This document shows positions 23,644 through 33,221 of a stretch of 41,082 bases of DNA, one piece after another. Every line of letters begins with the position of its first letter. Positions within the stretch are counted from its first letter, which is position 1. Location: the NCBI GenBank assembly GCA_964634355.1, contig CAZWIF010000003.1, positions 1-41,082 on the forward strand, read 5' to 3'. This DNA is from CAKPSH01 sp964634355 (GTDB lineage: Bacteria > Bacillota > Clostridia > TANB77 > CAG-508). The position numbers and the translations under genes were made by a program. Below the pieces are notes generated by a model. The model saw only the letters and a list, made by a program, of their open reading frames with translations. It had not been told where the DNA came from and searched no databases.

Positions 23644-24855
23644 TTATTCTTGAACAGTTGTATCTGCTTTTTCCTGTGTTTCTAATTTTTTTCTGTCTAC
23701 AATATTTCTAATTATTAATCCCATTCCTGTGGTTATAATTATAAATCCAAATACTTCACCTACATAAGGTATCTTTTGTAATATCCATAGACATAGTGCA
23801 ATACCTAAAAGTGTACATACTTCTGTAGCTTTATTCTCTTTAATTTTCTCTACTTTTTCTTTAACTACTCCCCATATTGCAATTGAAAGCACAGCTGAAC
23901 TAATATATACAACTGTAACCATTATAATCCAAGCAATTATAGAAATTGGTGTTCCAATACTTGTAAATAGTAATATAAAAGATATTATTAAAGCAAGTAT
24001 TCCTATTACCCAAACTAATAATCCTATTACAAAATCCACTATTCCTTTTTCTTTTAAATCTTTTCCGACATTCTCTATAAACTTTGGAGACATTAGTTTT
24101 AATATTAAGTACACTACAATTACATAAACTAAAGATGTAATTGCACTTAAAACATATTGTTTTATTATATCTGAAACTGATACAATTTCTTCCTCAGTCT
24201 CTTCCTCTAAATTAAAGTTTATTTCTCCATACAACACTACATCTTCTAATCCTTCAGCTTCTTGTTTACTTGTATAATTAAAATCTCCATAAATAGTTAA
24301 TGCTGATTCATCATCTTGAACTTCTACATTTCCTGCTTTTAGATATACATCTCTATAAATAAATCCTAACAACTTAGCATTTGTAGCCATAACTTTGATA
24401 TCTCTACATATATATGCATTTTCCATTGTTTCAAAATCATCGCATATTGCATATATATCATATACTATTCCATCGATTTTTATACTTCTTGCCATTATAA
24501 ATAATGCATCTGCCACATAGGATTCTTTTGTAAGTTCAACAGTTCCATTGGAAATAATATACATAGAACCAGCTATTTCTCCTGTAACAGTTACATCTCC
24601 ATTTACAAAGATAAATGCATTTCCATCTACAATTTCATCCATTACGTAATCTTCATCTTGAAATACATATATGTCATCATAAGTTACATCATAATCATAT
24701 GTGTTTGTTTCATCTGTTTCTGATGTTTCATCCTCCTCATCTTCTAAAGAAATTAATACATCATCTTCTCCTATTTCTGTTGCATAACTAAAAGTACATA
24801 AAATAGTAATCATAAGTAATAACAATAATATTATTACACTAATTTTTTTCTTCAT
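23644..24855 (-). CDS. Exported bactofilin-like membrane protein
   Basis: The 403-residue protein has a signal peptide (KKKISVIILLLLLMITILCTFSYA), an acidic stretch (DEEDETSETDETNTYDYD) and a region at about 75-215 of short hydrophobic repeats resembling a polymer-forming right-handed beta-helix (GNAFIFVNGDVTVTGEIAGSMYII, SYVADALFIMARSIKIDGIV). A C-terminal half has four or five membrane segments (VLSAITSLVYVIVVYLILKLM; VIGILALIISFILLF; IIAWIIMVTVVYISSAVLSIAI; LLGIALCLWIL; FGFIIITTGMGLII). Bactofilins form cytoskeletal filaments, but here the signal peptide puts the beta-helix outside the membrane. Function unknown. The ATG has AAAGGAGAG upstream. It sits between rpe and the nth terminator. 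Confidence 0.75.
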   Translation of the reverse strand: MKKKISVIILLLLLMITILCTFSYATEIGEDDVLISLEDEEDETSETDETNTYDYDVTYDDIYVFQDEDYVMDEIVDGNAFIFVNGDVTVTGEIAGSMYIISNGTVELTKESYVADALFIMARSIKIDGIVYDIYAICDDFETMENAYICRDIKVMATNAKLLGFIYRDVYLKAGNVEVQDDESALTIYGDFNYTSKQEAEGLEDVVLYGEINFNLEEETEEEIVSVSDIIKQYVLSAITSLVYVIVVYLILKLMSPKFIENVGKDLKEKGIVDFVIGLLVWVIGILALIISFILLFTSIGTPISIIAWIIMVTVVYISSAVLSIAIWGVVKEKVEKIKENKATEVCTLLGIALCLWILQKIPYVGEVFGFIIITTGMGLIIRNIVDRKKLETQEKADTTVQE

Positions 24856-24938
24856 TTGACTCTCTCCTTTTTTATTATTTTCATAAAATCATGCTATCAT
24901 AATCTCATTTTTTATTCAATAGTTTTTTCTTAATTTTT

Positions 24939-25598
24939 TTATTTTTTTATCTTTGATATTATCTCACTGTAATTATCAGATTTTATAATAGCAGAACCAG
25001 AAACCAAAATATTAGCACCTGCTTTTTTCGCCTCTTCAGCTGTTTCTATGTTAATTCCTCCGTCAACTTCGATGTCCACTTCTAATTTATTTTTATCTAT
25101 ATATTTTTTTAGTTTTTTTACCTTATCTAAAGTTTCAGGTATTAACCCTTGCCCTCCAAATCCAGGTTCTACAGTCATTATTAACGCCATATGAATGTAT
25201 GGTAAAAATTCGTAAATGTCTTCTATATTAGTAGCAGGTTTAACTGCAATTCCAACTCTAGCATGATTTTCTTTAATAAAATTAATTACATCCATTGTCT
25301 CTTCTTTAGATTTAACTGCTTCAATGTGAAAAGTAACTATATTTGGTTCTAAATCTATGTATTGATTAATATTATCTTTTACAAAATATGTCATAAAATG
25401 TATATCTAAAGGAATATTGGTAATCTGTTTAATAGTTGTAGCATATTCCTTCATTAATTCATATGTGTGGTTCGGTACAAATTTTCCGTCCATTACATCT
25501 ATATGGAAATAATCTGTATGAGCCGTTTCTAAATTATAAAAAGTTCTAGTTGCATTATTTCTTTCAACATTTAATACTGATGTAGACACTTCTACCAT
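24939..25598 (-). CDS. rpe: Ribulose-phosphate 3-epimerase
   Basis: The 219-residue TIM-barrel enzyme interconverts ribulose-5-phosphate and xylulose-5-phosphate in the pentose phosphate pathway. Motifs are DYFHIDVMDGKFVPN, LDIHFMT, FHIEAVKS, MTVEPGFGGQGLIPETLDKV and the phosphate-binding VDGGINIETAEEAKKAGANILVSGSA. The catalytic Asp pair and His residues are present. It overlaps the rsgA stop by 7 nt, so it is translationally coupled. AAGGAGGAAC stands upstream of the ATG. The position after rsgA is the conserved Firmicutes order. Confidence 0.96.
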   Translation of the reverse strand: MVEVSTSVLNVERNNATRTFYNLETAHTDYFHIDVMDGKFVPNHTYELMKEYATTIKQITNIPLDIHFMTYFVKDNINQYIDLEPNIVTFHIEAVKSKEETMDVINFIKENHARVGIAVKPATNIEDIYEFLPYIHMALIMTVEPGFGGQGLIPETLDKVKKLKKYIDKNKLEVDIEVDGGINIETAEEAKKAGANILVSGSAIIKSDNYSEIISKIKK

Positions 25599-26500
25599 TT
25601 TTTATGTTCCTCCTTATATTTTAAATCTCCATATATTTTTACATATCTTTGATATCTATCATTTGATATCTTACCCTCTTCTAAAGCTTTTTTTATTCCA
25701 CAATTTTCTTCTTTAATGTGAGAACAACCTTGGTATTCACATTCTTCTATATGATTTCTGAATTCTATAAAATACTTATCCAAGTCTTTTGATTCGATTT
25801 CATTTATGTCTAAAGTAGCAAAACCAGGTGTGTCTACAAGATATATATTTTCTTCAATCTCATATAAACTAGTAATTGTCGTTGTATTTTTTCCTCTCTT
25901 ATTTTTAGAACTTATATCACCTGCTTTTGAAACCTCTTTATTTAAGATAGAATTTATAATAGAAGATTTTCCCACTCCCGAATTGCCAGACAAGACAATT
26001 ATTTTATCTTCTTGTTTTTTTATCTTTTCATTGTCCACTTGCTTCGCAATTTCCTTTATTCCTTCTCCATTTAAAGCATTTGTCAATACTACTTTATATC
26101 CGATATTAAAATATTCTTTTTTAATATTTAATGCCATATTTTCATCTAAATCTTTTTTATTCACAACAATTATTGGTCTTATATCCATATACTCAGTAAT
26201 TGCTAATTGTTTGTCTAACATTAACAAATCTGGTTTAGGTAATTTTGTTGAAACGACACATATAATTTCTGTTATATTTGCCACTTTAGGTCTACTTATA
26301 ATGTTTCTTCTTTGGGTTATCTCTTCTATTACTGCTATTTTCTTCTCTTCGTCTAAAATCTCAATTTGAACATTATCTCCAACAGTAGGTATTAAATCTG
26401 TCTGTTTAAATTTTCCTCTTGCTGTACCCTTGTATATCTTATTGTTGGATTTTACATAATATGTATTTGTTACATTTTTTATTATTAATCCCTTTTGCAT
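25592..26500 (-). CDS. rsgA: Ribosome small-subunit GTPase RsgA
   Basis: The 302-residue circularly permuted GTPase assists late maturation of the 30S subunit. It has an N-terminal OB-fold (GTARGKFKQTDLIPTVGD), the G4 motif VVNKKDL before the P-loop GNSGVGKSS, the DTPGF motif and a C-terminal zinc motif C-x4-C-x-H-x5-C (CEYQGCSHIKEENC). All landmarks are intact. GGAG lies 6 nt before the ATG. It is downstream of prkC with a REP-like element between them. In Bacillus the equivalent CpgA is a substrate of PrkC. Confidence 0.97.
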   Translation of the reverse strand: MQKGLIIKNVTNTYYVKSNNKIYKGTARGKFKQTDLIPTVGDNVQIEILDEEKKIAVIEEITQRRNIISRPKVANITEIICVVSTKLPKPDLLMLDKQLAITEYMDIRPIIVVNKKDLDENMALNIKKEYFNIGYKVVLTNALNGEGIKEIAKQVDNEKIKKQEDKIIVLSGNSGVGKSSIINSILNKEVSKAGDISSKNKRGKNTTTITSLYEIEENIYLVDTPGFATLDINEIESKDLDKYFIEFRNHIEECEYQGCSHIKEENCGIKKALEEGKISNDRYQRYVKIYGDLKYKEEHKKW

Positions 26501-26531
26501 TTATTCTCCATTTCTTTTAATGTTCTTTTTA

Positions 26532-26555
26532 GGGCACGGTGCACCGTGCCCCTAC
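26532..26555. repeat. Perfect 20-bp palindrome with GTAG head between prkC and rsgA
   Basis: GGGCACGGTGCACCGTGCCC at 26532-26551, then CTAC on the plus strand (GTAG on the minus). It lies 1 nt after the prkC stop codon. Confidence 0.85.
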
Positions 26556-26556
26556 A

Positions 26557-28546
26557 TTATTCTATTGTTAATGATGTTGTTGTGTTTAAATTCATCGTTG
26601 TTGTTTTCTTTAATACGTTATCTACATAAACTTTTATTGTCACTGTACCTTTTCCTGTAACTGTTGTCGTTATATTAGTGTTGTCTTGTGAAACCGTTTG
26701 TGAATATACAGTATCATCACCTGCTACAATTTTTACTGATGATTTTTTTGCTGTTTTTGTAACATTTCCATCATCATCTGTTGATTCATCATATTCTATA
26801 CTACTTCCTAATAATGATTTTAAATTTAACGTAATATTTCCTGTTATTAATTCCTCTATTTTATTTACGGTTATTGTTATATTAGAGCCTTTTTCCACAG
26901 TCTCTCCTGCATCTAAAGTTTGTGATAATACTATACCATTATCTTTTGAAGTATCTTCTGTTGTCTTTGTGGCTGCTAATGTTAGTCCTGCCTCTTCAAT
27001 CAATTTTTTTGCTTCTGCCTCAGTCTTTCCTACAACATTTGGAACAATACTGGTTTCAACACCTGTGCTTACTGTAATTGTTACACTTGAACCTGCACCA
27101 ACTTCAGTATTTTCTGGAACATCTTGACTGATTACATACCCTTCCTCAACTTTCTTACTAGGCTCTTCTACTATTTCAACTACCAAATCTAATTCTTCAA
27201 GAGCCTCAACAGCTTCCTCCATTGTCATTCCTACTACTTTAGGAACTGTCACTATCTTCTGTCCTAGACTAACTACAACGTTTATAGTTGTTTTTTCTTT
27301 AATTTTATAATTTGATTGATATGCTGGATCTTGAGAAATTATTTTGCCTTCCTCTACCTCCGTATCATATTTTTCTTCTGATACTTCAATTTTTAGTTTT
27401 GCCTCTTCAACCCTCTCTGTAGCCTCTTCCAAAGTTAATCCAACTAAGTCTGGAAGTAAAACATCATTAGGTGTTATTACATTAATTACAAGATTAGTTA
27501 TTAACATAGTTAAAATAAATAATACTATTAATCCTATTATAGTTGAAGATACTTTATGTCTTCCTATAAAAGCAAAAAATTTATTTTTTTTCTTTTTTTC
27601 TTCGTTCATTCTTTTTTCCTTTTCCTTTACTTTATCTTCTAATGGTTTTGTATATATTGTTGATATAGTTTGCGTTGAATAGTCCTTAATATTACTATTC
27701 ATATTAACAAAATCTCCATCTGGATTTTTTAAAGCCATACTCAAATCTCTTAACATTTCTCCCGCATTTTGATATCTTAAACTCGCATCTTTTTGCATTG
27801 CTTTCATTACAATCTTATTTACTGCTTGTGGAATTGTTGGATTTATGGAAATTGGTTCTTGTGGTTGCTCCTGTATATGTTTTAATGCTACTGAGACTGG
27901 AGTATCTGCATCAAACGGTACCCTTCCTGTAAGCATCTCATACATAACTACACCGAGAGAATATAAATCTGATTTTGCATCTGTAAATCCACCTCTTGCA
28001 TGTTCAGGGGAAAAGTAATGTACAGACCCCATTGTCGTTCCAAATGCAGTAATTGTAGAATTGGAAACCGCCTTTGCAATTCCAAAATCTGTAACTTTAG
28101 CCATTCCATCCTCAGTAATAATTATATTGTGTGGTTTAATGTCTCTATGTATTATATTATTTTTATGAGCTGTTTCAAGTGCTGATGCAATTTGTATAGC
28201 TACGTTCACACACCATTTCCAGGCGAGAGCCCCTTCCGCCACTATAATTTCCTTCAAAGTCCTACCTTTTATCAATTCCATTACAATATAGTATAGATTT
28301 CCTTCATGTCCAACATCATACACTGATACTATATTGGGATGTGTTAAACTAGCCACAGCTTGTGCTTCTGTATTAAATCTCTTTATGAATTCTTCATCAG
28401 TAGTAAATTCATCTCTTAAGATTTTTACTGCTACATATCTATTAAGTACATGGCATTTGGCCTTATATACCATTGCCATTCCGCCCATTTCCTATTTGTT
28501 CTATTAGTTCATACCTATTGCCTAATATTCTACCTTCTAGCCCCAT
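26557..28546 (-). CDS. prkC: PASTA-domain Ser/Thr protein kinase (PrkC/Stk), with +1 frameshift at codon 22
   Basis: The restored 662-residue product has a kinase domain (VAVKIL Lys, HRDIKPHN catalytic loop, DFGIAKA), a membrane helix (STIIGLIVLFILTMLITNLVI), three PASTA domains of about 65 residues each, and a C-terminal Thr-rich domain. PASTA kinases sense muropeptides and control wall growth and, in spores, germination. AGGAGG stands 8 nt before the ATG at 28544-28546. That frame reads MGLEGRILGNRYELIEQIGN-G, then CGG, and stops at codon 28. The rest of the kinase lies in the +1 frame. Skipping the C at 28483 gives GNGGMAMVYKA, the exact P-loop consensus. An ATG at 28488 could start a shorter product lacking the first beta strand. 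Prediction: programmed frameshift, mutation or error; see findings. Confidence 0.85.
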
Positions 28547-28580
28547 CTCTTAAACCTCCTAAGATTTTATTTTATACATA

Positions 28581-29304
28581 TTAAATCTTTATAATTACTG
28601 TTGTTATATTATCTATGCCTCCAGCAATGTTTGCTTTCTCAATCAACTCGTTTGCAATGTTATCTGACTCCTGAGTTATTATTTGCTGAATATCTTTAAT
28701 AGCAACCATATTGGTTAAGCCATCTGTATTCATTACAATAATATCTCCGCTTTGAGCACTTCTTTCTATAACGTCTGGCTCTACAAATGGTGTACATCCT
28801 AAAGCCTTCATTAACATATTCTTTTTAGGATGATGTTCCGCTTCTTTTGGGGTTATTGTCCCTTCATTTACCAACTCTTGAACATAACTATGATCCTCTG
28901 TTAACTTTTGCATTACACCTCGTCTGATTCTATAAATTCTACTATCTCCAATATGTCCAATATATAATTTTCCCTTTATAAATAAACAAACTTCCATAGT
29001 AGTTCCCATTCCTGCAAGTTCTTCATTCTCCAGAGATTTTTCATATACTACCATATTAGCATATTCCATAGCATTGCGAATCATGTCTAAAACTTCATCT
29101 TTTTTTCCTTCTGTTTCTTTTATGTTATTTTCTATAAATCTCTTTACAGTTTCTGTTGCAATTTTACTAGCAATCTCTCCACCATTATATCCGTCCCATT
29201 CCATCTGCTACTATAAAAAGTTTAAGGTCATCTTGGCTTACATAATAGTAATCTTCATTTTTTTCTCTAACTCTTCCTACACTTGTCCCTGAAAAAACCT
29301 TCAT
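28581..29304 (-). CDS. prpC: PP2C-type protein phosphatase (PrpC/Stp), with +1 frameshift at codon 38
   Basis: The restored 240-residue product is a metal-dependent Ser/Thr phosphatase that counteracts PrkC. Motifs are GRVREKNEDYY at the N-terminus, VADGMGGYNGGE (metal-binding Asp), GHIGDSRIYRI, LTEDHS and NTDGLTN, DNITTVII. The ATG at 29302-29304 overlaps the rlmN stop as ATGA and has GGAGG upstream, so this start is secure. The first frame ends ADGMG, CGG, ATA, TAA. The remainder is in the +1 frame, and skipping the C at 29193 gives DGMGGYNGG. A product starting at the later ATG (29204) would lack the N-terminal Asp motif. Restored length is normal for the family. It lies 34 nt before prkC. 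Confidence 0.87.
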
Positions 29305-30329
29305 CCATTGCCTCCTTCTTTTCTCCTTAATTGACCACATGCTGCTTCTATATCGTCTCCAAGCTCTCTTCTAATTGTAGCCACTATTCCATGATTATTT
29401 AAATAATCTCTAAAATTCATAACATTCTCAATTTTACTTGTATCGAATTTTCCATTTTCAATTTTATTTATTGGAATTAGATTTACATGGCATAACATTC
29501 CTTTTAATAATTTTACTAAATCCTTAGCATCTTCTAAATTATCATTGTTATCTTTTGCTAATGCATATTCAAAAGATATTCTTTTGTTGGTTTTTTCTAT
29601 GTAATATCTACAAGCTTTCATTAATTCTTCAATATTATACTTACTATTTATTGGCATCATTTGACTTCTTTTTTCATTATTAGTTGCATGTAGAGATATC
29701 GATAATGTACATTGTAAATCCATATCTGCTATTTCATATATTTTAGGAACAACACCACATGTAGAAACACTTATATGTCTTGCGCCTATATTTAGTCCCT
29801 TTTGATTATTAATAATCTTTATTGCTTTCATCACATTATCAAAATTATCGAAAGGCTCTCCTATCCCCATAAAAACAACATTTGATACTTTAATTTTAAC
29901 ATCTCTTTGTACAGCTAAAATTTGTTCTGCAATTTCACCAGCAGTAAGATTTCTAATAAAAGCAATTCCTGTTGAAGCACAGAATTTACATCCCATTCTA
30001 CATCCAACCTGTGATGAGACACATAAGCTATATCCATGTTTATATTCCATAAGAACTGTCTCAATTGCATTTCCATCTAACACATCAAATAAATATTTTT
30101 TAGTTCCATCTACTGATTCTTGTTTTTTTATAATTTTATAAATATCTAAAGTATAATTTTCTTTTAGTTTTTCTCTTAATTCAAGTGAAAGATTTGTCAT
30201 CTGATTAAAGTCTGTTACATTATTAACAAATATCCACTTAAATATTTGCTCTGCCCTAAAAGGCTTTTCTCCAATAGATTCCATTTCTTCCTTTAATTCA
30301 TCTAAGTTATAATCTTTAATATTTTTCAT
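29301..30329 (-). CDS. rlmN: 23S rRNA (adenine-2503-C2)-methyltransferase
   Basis: The 342-residue radical SAM enzyme methylates C2 of A2503 in 23S rRNA and A37 in some tRNAs. It has the iron-sulfur motif C-x3-C-x2-C in CRMGCKFCAS, the SAM-binding GIGEPFDNFDNV, the SISLHA strand and the catalytic Cys in CGQLRRKEGG near the C-terminus. AAGGA precedes the ATG at 30327-30329; an in-frame ATG four codons earlier has no site. It is the first gene of rlmN-prpC-prkC-rsgA-rpe and overlaps prpC. Confidence 0.96.
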   Translation of the reverse strand: MKNIKDYNLDELKEEMESIGEKPFRAEQIFKWIFVNNVTDFNQMTNLSLELREKLKENYTLDIYKIIKKQESVDGTKKYLFDVLDGNAIETVLMEYKHGYSLCVSSQVGCRMGCKFCASTGIAFIRNLTAGEIAEQILAVQRDVKIKVSNVVFMGIGEPFDNFDNVMKAIKIINNQKGLNIGARHISVSTCGVVPKIYEIADMDLQCTLSISLHATNNEKRSQMMPINSKYNIEELMKACRYYIEKTNKRISFEYALAKDNNDNLEDAKDLVKLLKGMLCHVNLIPINKIENGKFDTSKIENVMNFRDYLNNHGIVATIRRELGDDIEAACGQLRRKEGGNG

Positions 30330-30426
30330 ACAATCCTTCATTCTATTTTATTATATATCACTTATACCATAAAAGAAAATTTTTTTCAATATATTTCATA
30401 TTTTTTACATGTGAATTTCGTCTAAT

Positions 30427-30453
30427 ATTACAAAAATGTAATATTTTAGATAA
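30427..30453. repeat. AT-rich hairpin between the cysteine desulfurase gene and rlmN
   Basis: AATATTAC, a short loop, and GTAATATT. It lies in a 200-nt region with no gene. No U-run follows, so a terminator role for the cysteine desulfurase gene is only possible. Confidence 0.35.
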
Positions 30454-30536
30454 ATTATGTAATTTGTAGATGTGACACTTTATTGATGTTTTGTTGTAGA
30501 GGAACAAAGTACTATACTCATGAGTGACAATAATTT

Positions 30537-31667
30537 CTAATTTCTAACCTCTAGAATACTATTTATTAAATAATCCACATCCTCTTTTGTATTCTCTTTT
30601 CCAAATGTAATTCTTAATGTTCCTTCAGCCTCTTCATCATTTAATCCAATTGCCAATAACACATGGGATGGACTGGCTTCCCCTGTATTACAAGCTGAGC
30701 CAGCTGAAGTACATATTCCTTTTTTATCGAGTTTCAATAATAATTCTGAACTATCCTGCCCCAAAAAAGAAACATTCACATTTCCTGGCAATCTATCCTT
30801 TCTTGATCCATTAATTTTAATATTTTTTATTTTATTTTCTAATTCCTCTATGCAATATTCTCTTAGCTCTATTAGTTTTTTATTATACTCATCAATATTC
30901 TCATATACTAATTCTATTGCCTTTCCCATTCCAACTATGCCCGCAACATTTTCTGTTCCTGCTCTCTTTCCTTTTTCTTGATGACCTCCATCTTGTATTT
31001 CTTTAAACTCTACTCCATTTCTAACATATAATGCTCCTACTCCCTTTGGTCCATAAAATTTATGTGCTGACATTGATAACAAATCAATATTCATTTTCTC
31101 CACATTCATTTTGATGTTTCCAATTGCTTGAACAGCATCTGTATGGAATAAAATTTTGTGTTTTCGTGCAATCGTGCCAATTTCTTTTATAGGTTGAATT
31201 GTACCAATCTCATTATTTGCAGTCATAACAGATATTAGAATAGTTGAATCTTTTATTGAATTTTCTAGTTCTTGTAGATTTATCTTTCCATCTTTATCCA
31301 CATTTAGATATGTTAGTTCAATACCCTCTTCTTCTAATGTTTTACATGTATTTAAAATTGCGTGATGTTCAATTTTAGTTGTAATAATATGTTTCTTACT
31401 TTTATTGCTTGCATATGTTACTCCCTTTAATGCTAAATTATCACTTTCACTTCCACAGCCAGTAAAATATATTTCATTAGGCTGTGCATTTATTGCTATA
31501 GCAACTTTCTTTCTTGCATTTTCAATAGCCATTTTATTATGTCTTCCTATTGTATAAGCAGATGATGGATTTCCATAACTAATCTCAAAATATGGTATCA
31601 TCTCTTTTAAGACCTCTTCATCAACAGCTGTTGTAGCTGCATGGTCAAAATAATATATTTTATTCAT
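30537..31667 (-). CDS. Cysteine desulfurase (NifS/IscS family)
   Basis: The 376-residue PLP enzyme removes sulfur from cysteine for iron-sulfur clusters or tRNA thiolation. Motifs are YFDHAATTAVDEEV at the start, GNPSSAYTIGR, GCGSESDNLALKG, the PLP Lys in SAHKFYGPKGVGALY and the active-site Cys in TSAGSACNTGEASPSHVL. No scaffold or MnmA gene is adjacent, so the sulfur acceptor is not known. It could serve the nearby MiaB and RlmN iron-sulfur enzymes by providing clusters. AAAGGAATG precedes the ATG. The preceding 195 nt downstream of the gene have no coding sequence. Confidence 0.95.
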   Translation of the reverse strand: MNKIYYFDHAATTAVDEEVLKEMIPYFEISYGNPSSAYTIGRHNKMAIENARKKVAIAINAQPNEIYFTGCGSESDNLALKGVTYASNKSKKHIITTKIEHHAILNTCKTLEEEGIELTYLNVDKDGKINLQELENSIKDSTILISVMTANNEIGTIQPIKEIGTIARKHKILFHTDAVQAIGNIKMNVEKMNIDLLSMSAHKFYGPKGVGALYVRNGVEFKEIQDGGHQEKGKRAGTENVAGIVGMGKAIELVYENIDEYNKKLIELREYCIEELENKIKNIKINGSRKDRLPGNVNVSFLGQDSSELLLKLDKKGICTSAGSACNTGEASPSHVLLAIGLNDEEAEGTLRITFGKENTKEDVDYLINSILEVRN

Positions 31668-31800
31668 TTTTTATCACATTCCTTTCTAAAGGCACAAATG
31701 TAGTTGGAAAAGAATTAAATGTAATTATTTTTCAACCTTGTTCCTCCCGATAAAATTAATATAATATATTATATTAATTTTTTTTATTTTAATTACAATA

Positions 31801-31820
31801 GGGCACGGTAAACCGTGCCC
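31801..31820. repeat. GGGCAC-type palindrome after glmU
   Basis: GGGCACGGT-AA-ACCGTGCCC. It is 10 nt after the glmU stop codon. No GTAG head here. Confidence 0.8.
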
Positions 31821-31830
31821 AAAAGATATA

Positions 31831-33099
31831 TTATTTATTCTTATTTTTATTCCATTCTTCTTTATTAATTTGTCTTTCTCTTGCTATTGACAAAGCTTCA
31901 TCTGGTACATCTTTTGTTATTGTAGAGCCTGCTGCAACCAGAACCTCGTTTCCTATATTTACTGGAGCAACTAGATTAACATTTGAACCTATAAAAGCTT
32001 TATCTCCAATTACAGTTTTATGTTTATTCTTTCCATCATAATTACATGTAATTGTTCCACAACCAATATTCGTTTTCTTTCCGATTTCACAATCTCCCAT
32101 ATAGCTTAAGTGAGGTACTTTAGTTCCAGCTCCAATTGTCGCCTTCTTTATTTCAACAAAGCTTCCAATTTTGACATTATTTGCAAGTTCACATCCTTCT
32201 CTTATATAAGCATTAGGACCAATCTCACAATTTTTTCCTATTTTTACCCCTGATTTAATCGTAGTGTTGGGATGAATTACTGTATCAGTTCCGATTTCAA
32301 CATCATCATAAACATATGTAGAATTCATATCTTCTATTGTCACACCATTTTCCATCAATTCTGTATTAATTCTAAGTTTTAAAACTTGTGTTACTAATTC
32401 TAATTGAACTCTATCATTAACTCCTAATATTTCTGTATTATCCTCTACAATGACTGCACCAGTCTTTAATCCTTTTTCATTCATTATTCTTACAACATCT
32501 GTTAAATAGTATTCTCCTTGTGCATTATTAGGCTTTAATTTTTCTAATGCTAATATTAATTCCTCAATATCAAAACAATAAATTCCTGCATTTATTTCAT
32601 TTATAAATTTTTCTTCTTCATTTGCATCTTTTTCTTCTACAATTGCCTTTATATTTCCTCCAATGTCTCTTATTATTCTTCCATAACCTGTCGGATTCTC
32701 ATAAATTGCAGTTAAAATTGTTGCAAATTCTTTATCTTTTATACTCTTATCTATCAAATTTCTTAAAGTTGAAGGTCTCATGATAGGAACATCTCCATTT
32801 AACACAACTACTTTACCTTTTCTCTCTTTTAGATAAGGCAATGCTCTTTTTACAGTATCTCCTGTACCCAATAATTCGTCTTGATATGCATATTTAACAG
32901 TATCACCTAGAACTTCTTCTACTTGTTCTCTTTTATGCCCAACAACAGTTATAATTTCATTTACCCCAGCTGCCCTTGCTGTTTCAGCTACTCTTTTAAC
33001 CATTTCTTTACCATATATCTTATGTACGCACTTAGCCTTCTCCGTCTTCATTCTAGTTCCTTTTCCTGCTGCCATAATTATTCCAATTATTTCCTCCAT
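31831..33099 (-). CDS. glmU: Bifunctional UDP-N-acetylglucosamine pyrophosphorylase / glucosamine-1-phosphate acetyltransferase
   Basis: The 422-residue enzyme makes UDP-GlcNAc, the precursor of peptidoglycan. The N-terminal uridylyltransferase has MAAGKGTRMKTEKAKCVHKI, LNGDVPIMRPSTL, GYGRIIRD and NAGIYCFD. The C-terminal left-handed beta-helix has hexapeptide repeats (IGTDTVIHPNTTIKSGVKIG), NIGCGTITCNYDGKNKHKT and ALSIARERQ. It is about 35 residues shorter than the E. coli protein, mainly because the C-terminal tail is short. AAAGGAATG is about 11 nt before the ATG. It lies after miaB and before a REP-like element. Confidence 0.95.
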   Translation of the reverse strand: MEEIIGIIMAAGKGTRMKTEKAKCVHKIYGKEMVKRVAETARAAGVNEIITVVGHKREQVEEVLGDTVKYAYQDELLGTGDTVKRALPYLKERKGKVVVLNGDVPIMRPSTLRNLIDKSIKDKEFATILTAIYENPTGYGRIIRDIGGNIKAIVEEKDANEEEKFINEINAGIYCFDIEELILALEKLKPNNAQGEYYLTDVVRIMNEKGLKTGAVIVEDNTEILGVNDRVQLELVTQVLKLRINTELMENGVTIEDMNSTYVYDDVEIGTDTVIHPNTTIKSGVKIGKNCEIGPNAYIREGCELANNVKIGSFVEIKKATIGAGTKVPHLSYMGDCEIGKKTNIGCGTITCNYDGKNKHKTVIGDKAFIGSNVNLVAPVNIGNEVLVAAGSTITKDVPDEALSIARERQINKEEWNKNKNK

Positions 33100-33221
33100 A
33101 TTACTATCATTCCTTTCTTTAGGTACAAATTTTTACTCTTTCCTTTCAAAGTTACGTATACTTTTATTACGCAACCTACTATAACATATATTATAATTTT
33201 TTTCAAATATTACTGTTATTT

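Noticed and set aside
25806..26369. Plus-strand open frame of 187 codons opposite rsgA
   Set aside because: rsgA on the other strand has every conserved motif; the antisense frame shows no family features.
30480..30520. Short minus-strand ORF (about 13 codons) downstream of the cysteine desulfurase gene
   Set aside because: No ribosome binding site and no sequence features.
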